DNA of 64,000 nt from Thermoleophilia bacterium (lineage in GTDB: Bacteria; Actinomycetota; Thermoleophilia; Gaiellales; Gaiellaceae). Below are positions 16,439 through 23,964 of the stretch, piece by piece; position 1 is the stretch's first letter; each line of letters opens with the position of its first letter. The notes beneath the pieces are model-generated. The model did no database searches, had not been told where the DNA came from, and worked only from the letters and a program-made list of their open reading frames with translations. The position numbers and the translations under genes are program-made. Location of the stretch: NCBI GenBank assembly GCA_025936995.1, contig JAICSH010000005.1, forward strand, positions 1 through 64,000, given 5' to 3'.

Positions 16439-17160
16439 GCGCCCCACACGCCGACGAGGAGGAGTTCCGGCCGATCCTGCCGGGCGCGGCGCCGAGCGAC
16501 TACGAGCGCTACCTCCGCACCGACGAGCTCCTCGCGCTCCAGAAGGGCCCGGACGAGTGGGTGCACCGCGACGAGCTCCTCTTCCAGACCGTCCACCAGT
16601 CGTCGGAGCTCTGGCTCAAGCACGCATGGATGGAGGTGGAGGAAGCGACGCGGCTCGTGGAGGCGCGCGACGTGGCCGCGGCCCTGCGGCTGCTCGGGCG
16701 CGCGAACTGCGCGCTGCGGTACGTCGTCGGGTTTCTCGAGCACCTCGAGCTGATGTCGCCGTGGGAGTACCAGGAGGTGCGTCGCGTGCTCGGCCACGGC
16801 TCCGGCTTCGACTCGCCGGGCTTCCGCGAGGTGCGGCGCGTCTCCCTCCCGCTCTGGGAGGCGTTCGAGGCGCTGCGCGAGGAGCGCGGGCTGACCCTGC
16901 TCGAGGTCTATACGCGGGGCCGCGAGCACGAGGACCTCTACCAGCTCGCCGAGGCGCTCATCGACTGGGACGAGCAGGTCGGCGTCTGGCGCTTCCGTCA
17001 CGTGAAGATGGTCGGGCGGGTGATCGGAGAGGACGTCATCGGGACGCAGGGCACGCCGGTCGAGCTGCTCGCCGGGCTGATCAAGCACAAGCTCTATCCC
17101 GACCTCTGGCGGGTGCGCACCGAGCTGACCGAGCTCGCGAAGGAGAGCGACCCGCCCTGA
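16435..17160 (+). CDS. kynA: Tryptophan 2,3-dioxygenase family protein
   Basis: A 241-residue helical heme dioxygenase homologue. The LLFQTVHQSSELWLKHAWMEVEEA segment (residues about 43-66, quoted here in parts as FQTVHQ and ELWLKH) holds the substrate-site His. The WRFRHVKMVGRVIG region near 190 has the proximal heme His. The glycine/serine loop after it, usually GTGGSSG, is shortened to GTQGTP, and the protein is shorter than most TDOs (about 270-280). No kynurenine formamidase or kynureninase lies beside it. It may open an indole-type ring other than free tryptophan. The start overlaps the M24 stop by 4 nt. Confidence 0.85.
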   Translation: MSAPHADEEEFRPILPGAAPSDYERYLRTDELLALQKGPDEWVHRDELLFQTVHQSSELWLKHAWMEVEEATRLVEARDVAAALRLLGRANCALRYVVGFLEHLELMSPWEYQEVRRVLGHGSGFDSPGFREVRRVSLPLWEAFEALREERGLTLLEVYTRGREHEDLYQLAEALIDWDEQVGVWRFRHVKMVGRVIGEDVIGTQGTPVELLAGLIKHKLYPDLWRVRTELTELAKESDPP

Positions 17161-18089
17161 TCCCGCTCGAGGAGATCCGCCGGGCCCGGGAGCGGATCGG
17201 CGACGACGTCCTCCGCACGCCGCTCGTCCCGTTCGGCCTCGAGGGCCGCATCCTGCTCAAGCTCGAGTGCCTGCAGCCGGTCGGCTCCTTCAAGCTGCGG
17301 GGCGCGCTCTCGGCGGTGCGCGCAGCCTCGACGCGTGAGCTCGCGGACGGAGTCGTCACGGCCAGCGCGGGGAACATGGCGCAGGGCGTCGCGTGGGCCG
17401 CGCGCGAGGCGGGCGTGCCGGCGCGGGTCATCTGTCCCGAGGGCGCTCCGCGGACGAAGATCGAGCGCGTCGAGGCGCTCGGCGCCGAGGTGGTCCCGGT
17501 CACGCACGAGGAGTGGTGGCAGGCGATGGTGGACCGCGGCCGCGAGGGTGTTCCCGGCTTCTTCGTGCATCCGGTCGCGGACGAGGCGGTCATGGACGGG
17601 AACGGGACGATCGGCCTCGAGTTGACGGAGGACGCGCCGGAGTTCGACGCGGTCGTCGTCCCGTGGGGCGGCGGCGGGCTGACGACGGGGATCGCGAGCG
17701 CGGTCAAGCAGCTCCGGCCGGAGGTCAGGGTCGTCACCGCCGAGCCGGAGACCGCTGCGCCGCTCGCCGCGGCGCTCGCGGCGGGCGAGCCGCGCGAGAT
17801 CGAGTTCCAGGCGTCCTGGGTCGACGGCGCCGGCGGCCGCGCGCTGCTCCCGGGGATGTGGGAGCACGCACGAGAGGTCGTCGACGAGGCGGTCGCGGTC
17901 CCGCTCGCCGAGGTGGAGGAGGCGGTGCGGCTCCTCGCCTCCCGCGCCCACGTCGTCGCGGAGGGTGCGGGCGCGCTCGCGCTCGCCGCCGCGCTGCGAC
18001 GGAAGGACCGCTGCATCTGCATCGTCAGCGGCGGGAACATCGATCCGCCGGTTCTGGCGCGCGTGCTCGCAGGCGAACGCGTCCCCTAG
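17157..18089 (+). CDS. PLP-dependent threonine/serine dehydratase-like enzyme (probable CTG start)
   Basis: A 310-residue fold-type II PLP enzyme. Motifs are the Schiff-base Lys in GSFKLRGA near residue 45, the SAGNMAQGVA cofactor-phosphate region near 70 and the GGGGLTTG loop near 180. Threonine, serine, hydroxyaspartate and hydroxyectoine-pathway dehydratases all share this plan. No ATG, GTG or TTG lies in frame upstream of the conserved N-terminus. CTG at 17157 gives a 4-nt CTGA overlap with the previous stop, the same geometry as most neighbours, with AGGAG 11 nt upstream. I take CTG as the start. Confidence 0.85.
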   Translation: MIPLEEIRRARERIGDDVLRTPLVPFGLEGRILLKLECLQPVGSFKLRGALSAVRAASTRELADGVVTASAGNMAQGVAWAAREAGVPARVICPEGAPRTKIERVEALGAEVVPVTHEEWWQAMVDRGREGVPGFFVHPVADEAVMDGNGTIGLELTEDAPEFDAVVVPWGGGGLTTGIASAVKQLRPEVRVVTAEPETAAPLAAALAAGEPREIEFQASWVDGAGGRALLPGMWEHAREVVDEAVAVPLAEVEEAVRLLASRAHVVAEGAGALALAAALRRKDRCICIVSGGNIDPPVLARVLAGERVP

Positions 18090-18092
18090 GCT
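18087..18092 (+). promoter_or_regulatory. Leaderless-type -10 element for the cupin gene
   Basis: TAGGCT lies 7 nt upstream of the cupin ATG, and its first three bases are the TAG stop codon of the dehydratase gene. No Shine-Dalgarno sequence is present. This suggests that the cupin has its own leaderless transcript besides any read-through. Confidence 0.5.
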
Positions 18093-18099
18093 CCGCTCG

Positions 18100-18510
18100 A
18101 TGGTGCGCTGGACGCTGAGCTCGATCACCGATCTGCCCGTCGTCTCGGACGTCGAGCCCGGCGACCCCGACTGGCATCCGCTCCAGCACGCGCTGGGCAT
18201 CGACACGTTCGGCGCGAACGTGTTCGTCGCCCGCCGCGCGGATCAGCCGCTCGTCGAGGCGCACGACGAGCGGGGGAGCGGGCAGCAGGAGCTGTACCTG
18301 CTGCTCGATGGATCGGCCGTGTTCGAGCTGGACGGCGAGGAGGTGCGGCTGGAGCGGGGGGACGCGCTCGCCGTCACCGATCCCGAGGTGCGGCGCCGTG
18401 GGATCGCGCGGACGCCGGGAACGATGCTCCTCGTCGTGGGCTCCGCGAACGCGCCGTTCGAGTCCTCATGGAACCCGGGCCATTTCGCGGACATTCCGCG
18501 CCCCGAGTAG
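18100..18510 (+). CDS. Small cupin-domain protein
   Basis: A 136-residue single-domain cupin. The ELYLLLDGSAVFELDGEEV segment corresponds to cupin motif 1 in a diverged form (it lacks the usual HxH pair), and RLERGDALAVTDPEVRRRG to motif 2. Metal ligation is thus doubtful. It follows the dehydratase by 10 nt and is the last gene of the rightward catabolic run. It could be a sugar- or keto-acid-binding or isomerising protein. Function is not assignable. Confidence 0.75.
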   Translation: MVRWTLSSITDLPVVSDVEPGDPDWHPLQHALGIDTFGANVFVARRADQPLVEAHDERGSGQQELYLLLDGSAVFELDGEEVRLERGDALAVTDPEVRRRGIARTPGTMLLVVGSANAPFESSWNPGHFADIPRPE

Positions 18511-19664
18511 TCAGTCCGGCAGCAGGGGCATCGAGAAGCCGGGATCGCGGCCGAGCAGGACCGCACGCGTGATCGCCGCGCCGCCGAAGCGGTCGCGGAC
18601 CGCGTCGACCGCCGCGTCGAGCGCGTCCTCGGGCCCGAGCAGGAGCTGGCGCGTCCGGTCGTCCTCGAGCATCGCGACCGAGCAGCCGACCAGCGTGATC
18701 CCGCGCCGCTCGATCAGCGGGGTCGCGGTCGCGAGGAGCGCGCGCGCCGTGACGAGGATCGCCTGCGTGTTCGCGGTGGCGAACGGCAGCGTGTGGGAGC
18801 GCGTCGCGCGCTCGAAGGTCGCAGCACGACCGTCCGGCCGATGCGCCCCGCCGCACGCAGCCGCCGTGCGATCCGGTCGACGATGCCGACGAGCGTCGCG
18901 TCGACCGCCGCGGGAGAATGGCGCCCGCGTCCCAGCGCGCGCTGCGACCCGATCGAGCCGCGCCGCCGTCCGGGCTCGACGCGCCGGAAGTCGCGGTTCC
19001 GCGCGAGCGCGTGCAGATGGCGGCCGGAGGCCTGGCCGAGCATCGCCACGAGCGTCGATTCCGAGAGGGCTGCGAGCTCGCCCACCGTCCGAACATGCCA
19101 CGCCTGCAGGCGCCGCGCCGTCGCCGGACCGACTCCCCACACGCACTCGACCGGCAAGGGGTGGAGGAACGCGAGCTCGCAGTCGGGAGGCACGACGAGC
19201 AGCCCGTCGGGCTTCGCGACGCCGCTTGCAACCTTCGCGAGGAACTTCGTGCGCGCGACGCCGACCGTCACGGCGAGCCCGACGCGCTCGCGCACCGCGG
19301 CCCGCAACCGCACGGCGATCTGGGCAGGCGTGCCGGCGATTCGCTCCATCCCCCGCACGTCGAGGAACGCCTCGTCGATCGACAATCCCTCGACGACCGG
19401 GGACGTGTCCTCGAAGACGGCGAACATCGCGCGGCTCGCTTCGGTGTAGGCGGAGAAGCGCGGCCGGACGACGACCGCGTCGGGGCAGAGGCGGCGCGCC
19501 TGCCGCCCGCCCATCGCGGTGCGGATGCCGAACGCCTTCGCCTCGTAGCTCGCGGCCAGCACGACGCCGCCGCCGACGATCACCGGGCGGCCGCGGAGCC
19601 GCGGGTCGTCCCGCTGCTCCACCGACGCGAAGAACGCGTCCGCGTCCGCGTGCAGCACGAACAT
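18511..19664 (-). pseudogene. dinB: DNA polymerase IV (dinB), frameshifted
   Basis: This is a Y-family translesion polymerase gene in two frames. The first frame from ATG 19664 encodes the palm and fingers: HADADAFFASVEQ with the first catalytic Asp, then SIDEAFLDV with the catalytic Asp-Glu, then the helix-hairpin-helix GVGPATARRLQAW. It runs into the start of the little-finger domain (GRTVVLR). Homology then continues in another frame (FERATRSHTLPFATA) and ends at 18511. The span is 1154 nt, one base off a multiple of three. Between VVLR and FERATRS about four to five expected residues are missing, so a short deletion of roughly 13 nt near 18817-18825 is likely. Loss of the little finger would abolish or weaken DNA binding. 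An assembly error remains possible. Confidence 0.85.
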
Positions 19665-19676
19665 GTGTTCGTAATG

Positions 19677-20846
19677 CTACAGCTGCGCCAGAGCGGTGTT
19701 GAAGCGGTCGATCTCGTCGGCGGTGTTGTAGTGGATGAGACCGACGCGGATCGCGCTATCCGGGTAGGGGAGCTTCTCCCGCAGCCCGAGTGAGTACCAG
19801 TTGTCGTGCGCCCAGACCCCGAAGCCTTCGCCGGCGAGCCGCTTCGCCGCGTCGGCAGCGTCGACGCCCTCGAGGTTGATCAGGAAGGTGGGCACACGGC
19901 CGTCCATCGTCGGTTGCCCGTACACCGTGGCGCCGTCCGGCAGGCCGTCGAGGAACCGCTGTCCGAGCTCGCGCTCGTAGGCGGCGATTGCCTCCATCCC
20001 GCCGATCGACTCGAGGTACGCGATCGTGGCCGAGAAGCCCGCCAGGAGCTCGTACGGCGCCGTCCCCGGCTCGAAGCGGCGTCCGACGGGATCCGCCGCC
20101 GCGGGGCGCGCTTTGTAGGGGCGCCACGACTCGAGCAGCTCGTGCCGTCCGTAGGCGAGGCCGAAGTGCGGCCCGCAGAACTTGTACGCCGAGCAGATGA
20201 ACACGTCGCAGTCGAGCGCCTGCACGTCCGTCGGAACGTGAGCGGCGTACTGGACGGCGTCGACCCAGCACAGCGCGCCGACCGAGTGCGCGAGCTCCGA
20301 GACGCGCGCCACGTCGACGATCGTGCCGATCGCGTTCGACGAGCCGACGCACGCGACGACGCGCACGCGGTCGTCCAGCCGGTCCGCGAGATCGTCGTAG
20401 TCGAAACCGAGGTCCTCGGTCACGTTCACCCACTCGACCTCGAAGCCGCGGTCGGCGGCAAGCTCGACCCAGGGCGCGACCCCGCCGTCGTGGTCGAGCC
20501 GGGACACGAGGATCCTGTCGCCCTCCTTCCAGTCGCGCGCGGCCGTGCGCGAGAGCGCGAAGTCGAGGACGGTCATGTTCTGGCCGAAGATCACGTCGTC
20601 GGGCGAGCAGCCGAGGAATCGCGCGCCGTCCTCGCGTGCCGTCGCGAGGACCTGCTCGACCCGCTTGCTCGTCTCGTAGTTCGCGCCGATGTTCGCGCTC
20701 GCCTCGCGCAGCGCGCGCGCGATCGCGTCTCCGACCTCGTCCGGCACCTGCGATCCGCCCGGGGCGTCGAGGAAGACGAAGCCGCCGTCGCGCAGCGAGG
20801 AGAAGCGGGCGCGGACGGCCTCGACGTCCAATAGGGTCGCCGCCAT
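19677..20846 (-). CDS. Cysteine desulfurase-like PLP enzyme (class V aminotransferase fold)
   Basis: A 389-residue fold-type I PLP enzyme of the Csd/NifS-like family. Landmarks are VFLDAPGGSQVP near the N-terminus, NYETSKRVEQ near 60 and the Schiff-base Lys in ICSAYKFCGPHFG near 215, with cysteines on both sides of the Lys. The usual mobile active-site Cys loop of NifS near residue 330 is not obvious. The gene may therefore be a selenocysteine-lyase or other class V enzyme rather than an Fe-S cluster desulfurase. Its ATG overlaps the ATG of the divergent aldo/keto reductase gene by 2 nt. Confidence 0.85.
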   Translation of the reverse strand: MAATLLDVEAVRARFSSLRDGGFVFLDAPGGSQVPDEVGDAIARALREASANIGANYETSKRVEQVLATAREDGARFLGCSPDDVIFGQNMTVLDFALSRTAARDWKEGDRILVSRLDHDGGVAPWVELAADRGFEVEWVNVTEDLGFDYDDLADRLDDRVRVVACVGSSNAIGTIVDVARVSELAHSVGALCWVDAVQYAAHVPTDVQALDCDVFICSAYKFCGPHFGLAYGRHELLESWRPYKARPAAADPVGRRFEPGTAPYELLAGFSATIAYLESIGGMEAIAAYERELGQRFLDGLPDGATVYGQPTMDGRVPTFLINLEGVDAADAAKRLAGEGFGVWAHDNWYSLGLREKLPYPDSAIRVGLIHYNTADEIDRFNTALAQL

Positions 20847-20858
20847 GGAGCGAGCCTA
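20832..20858. promoter_or_regulatory. Overlapping bidirectional leaderless promoters
   Basis: On the + strand TAGGGT (20832-20837) lies 7 nt before the ATG at 20845. On the - strand TAGGCT (20858-20853) lies 6 nt before the ATG at 20846. The two start codons share 2 nt. Each -10-like hexamer therefore lies inside the coding sequence of the opposite gene, and neither gene can have an upstream ribosome binding site of its own. Confidence 0.6.
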
Positions 20859-21750
20859 CTCTCGAGTGATCCTCGGCTGTGGGAACTTCGGCGGCATCGG
20901 GTCGGCGCCGGCGTTCTTCGGGCAGGGGGAGACGCTCGAGCAGGCCCTCGAGCTGATGGACGCGGCCTGGGGGGCGGGAATCACGTGGTTCGACACCGCG
21001 GACGCATACGGCGGTGGTCGCAGCGAGACGTTCATCGGCGAATGGTTCCGCTCGCGGCGGCCCGATGGGCTCCGGATCACGACGAAGACGTTCAACCCGA
21101 TGAACGACGGGGAGGATCGCGGGCTCGCGCCGGAGCGCGTCCGGCGCCAGATCGAGGCCAGTCTCCGCAGGCTCGGCGTCGAGCGCGTCGACCTCTACCT
21201 CGCCCACGACTGGGATCCGGACGTTCCGGCTGCCGAGCTCGCGAGCGTCTTCGAGGAGCTCGTCGCTGCCGGGAAGATCGGCGCCTACGGAGTCAGCAAC
21301 GTCGACGGCGGGCAGCTGGCCGAGGCGCTCGGCGCGGGCGGCTTCGCGGCCGTCCAGAACTCGTACTCGCTGCTCGATCGCGAGGCCGAGGGTGAGGTGC
21401 TGCCCCTTTGCGGCGAGAACGGCCTCTGGTTCCAGGCGTTCAGCCCGCTGGCCGGAGGCTGGCTGACGGGCAAGTACCGCCGTGACGCCGCCGAGCCTGA
21501 GGGCTCGCGGATGACGATGCGGCCCGGGCCGTACGAGCACCTTCGCGACGACCGCGTCTACGACGCGCTCGAGGAGCTCGAGCGGCGAGGGGATCCCGCG
21601 ACGCTCGCCCTCGCGTGGCTGCTCGGCGACGAGCACGTGTCGGTCGTGCTCGGCCCGCGTCGTCCGCAGCAGCTGGCGCCGGCGCTAGCCGCGCTCGAGC
21701 ATCCGCTGTCGGCCGATGAACGCGCCGCCGTGAGCGCCCTCTTCCGCTGA
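20845..21750 (+). CDS. Aldo/keto reductase
   Basis: A 301-residue NADPH-dependent TIM-barrel oxidoreductase. The catalytic tetrad is recognisable: Asp and Tyr in FDTADAYGGGRSE near residues 51-60, Lys in TTKTFNP near 80 and His in YLAHDWD near 120. The NADPH-binding VVLGPRRPQQL motif lies near 270. It is divergent from the cysteine-desulfurase-like gene with overlapping start codons, so the two are likely co-regulated from one promoter patch. The substrate is unknown. Confidence 0.9.
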   Translation: MERAYSRVILGCGNFGGIGSAPAFFGQGETLEQALELMDAAWGAGITWFDTADAYGGGRSETFIGEWFRSRRPDGLRITTKTFNPMNDGEDRGLAPERVRRQIEASLRRLGVERVDLYLAHDWDPDVPAAELASVFEELVAAGKIGAYGVSNVDGGQLAEALGAGGFAAVQNSYSLLDREAEGEVLPLCGENGLWFQAFSPLAGGWLTGKYRRDAAEPEGSRMTMRPGPYEHLRDDRVYDALEELERRGDPATLALAWLLGDEHVSVVLGPRRPQQLAPALAALEHPLSADERAAVSALFR

Positions 21751-21763
21751 GCACACATGTGCC

Positions 21764-21804
21764 CATGAGCCCTGTCCCGGTGCCGGGCACGGGGCCATGT
21801 CCCG
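21764..21804. repeat. Intergenic palindromic element with GTGCCGGGCAC core
   Basis: An imperfect inverted repeat is centred on the 11-nt palindrome GTGCCGGGCAC (21780-21790), with CATG and TGTCCC flanks. It lies in the 251-nt gap between two convergent genes (aldo/keto reductase and citrate synthase). A second core lies about 100 nt away. Confidence 0.7.
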
Positions 21805-21873
21805 CGGGGCCATCGGATGAGCGGAATGCAGCCCCTACTGCGCGGTCGGAGGCAGCAGCCTGACCGAAGAAGA

Positions 21874-21903
21874 CGTGTCCGCGTGCCCGGCACCCGGCCA
21901 TGG
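21874..21903. repeat. Intergenic palindromic element with GTGCCCGGCAC core
   Basis: The core GTGCCCGGCAC (21883-21893) is flanked by ACGTGTCCGC on the left and CCGGCCATGG on the right. It is the reverse complement of the neighbouring core and shares the GTGTCC/GGCC flanks with the two palindromes at 2420 and 2535. The rest of the 21751-22001 gap shows no gene. Confidence 0.65.
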
Positions 21904-22001
21904 CCAAGGGAGGCGCGTCGAGGAGCTCGGGCTCCTCGCAGTGCGGCACGATTACGCGCTCGATCGGCAGCTCGGCGCTCCCACGCCTGACCGCTCGCTG
22001 C

Positions 22002-23267
<1,266 letters not shown>

Positions 23268-23355
23268 CTAAGGACCTTATCTCCGTACGCGTTGTTTGCA
23301 CTTCGACAAGCGCGGAACCCAACTCGACGGAACACGACTCGAAAAGGAGAAACAC

Positions 23356-23862
23356 ATGGGGTTCCATTCGCTCAAGGACGTCCTGCACGAACAGCTCGAG
23401 GATCTGCACAGCGCCGAGGAGCAACTCACGCGGGCGCTGCCGAAGATGGCCCAGGCGGCGCATCACGACGAGTTGCGCCAGGCGTTCGAGCACCATCTCG
23501 AGGAGACGCGCGGGCACCTGAAGCGCGTCGAGGAGGCGATGGGAGAGCTGGGCATGTCCGGGCCTCCCGAGGTGTGCAAGGCCATGCAGGGGCTCATCGC
23601 CGAGGGCGAGGAGCTGATGCAGAAGGGCGGCGACCCGATCGCGATGGACGCCGCGCTGATCGGCGCTGCGCAGCGGGTCGAGCACTACGAGATCGCCGCC
23701 TACGGGACGGCGCGGCAACTCGCGGCCGACTGCGGCTTCGACGGCATCAGGGACCTGATGGACGAGACGCTCGACGAGGAGTCGCAGGCCGACAAGCTCC
23801 TGACCAAGATCGCCACCGGCGGCATGTTCAAGGCGGGGGTCAACCAGCGGGCGACGGCCTAG
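23356..23862 (+). CDS. DUF892/YciE-like ferritin-fold protein
   Basis: A 168-residue four-helix protein of the YciE/YciF family. The HSLKDVLHEQLEDLHSAEEQL N-terminus (in parts KDVLHEQLEDLHSAEEQL), the HHLEETRGHLKRVEE helix and the RVEHYEIAAYGTAR helix with its Glu/His residues match the ferritin-like diiron layout. The ribosome binding site AAAGGAGAAACAC fixes ATG at 23356, although the frame is open back to 23296. Relatives are linked to stress responses; the biochemical role is unknown. A strong hairpin follows. Confidence 0.9.
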   Translation: MGFHSLKDVLHEQLEDLHSAEEQLTRALPKMAQAAHHDELRQAFEHHLEETRGHLKRVEEAMGELGMSGPPEVCKAMQGLIAEGEELMQKGGDPIAMDAALIGAAQRVEHYEIAAYGTARQLAADCGFDGIRDLMDETLDEESQADKLLTKIATGGMFKAGVNQRATA

Positions 23863-23881
23863 CGAAGGCAGTCGCCCGGCA

Positions 23882-23914
23882 CGGCGGGCCCTCGGTGTAG
23901 CCGGGGGCCCGCCG
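23882..23914 (+). terminator. Hairpin terminator after the DUF892 gene
   Basis: Perfect 10-bp arms (CGGCGGGCCC and GGGCCCGCCG) with a 13-nt loop start 20 nt after the stop codon. There is no U-tract, as is common in GC-rich actinobacteria. Confidence 0.7.
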
Positions 23915-23952
23915 CGGGCCGCGGGCTCGGGTCCGCGGCTCGCCGGCCCGAC

Positions 23953-23958
23953 TACGAT
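23953..23958 (+). promoter_or_regulatory. Leaderless-type -10 element for acetoacetyl-CoA synthetase
   Basis: TACGAT lies 6 nt upstream of the GTG at 23965. No Shine-Dalgarno sequence is visible in the intervening CGCGGC or just upstream. Confidence 0.5.
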
Positions 23959-23964
23959 CGCGGC

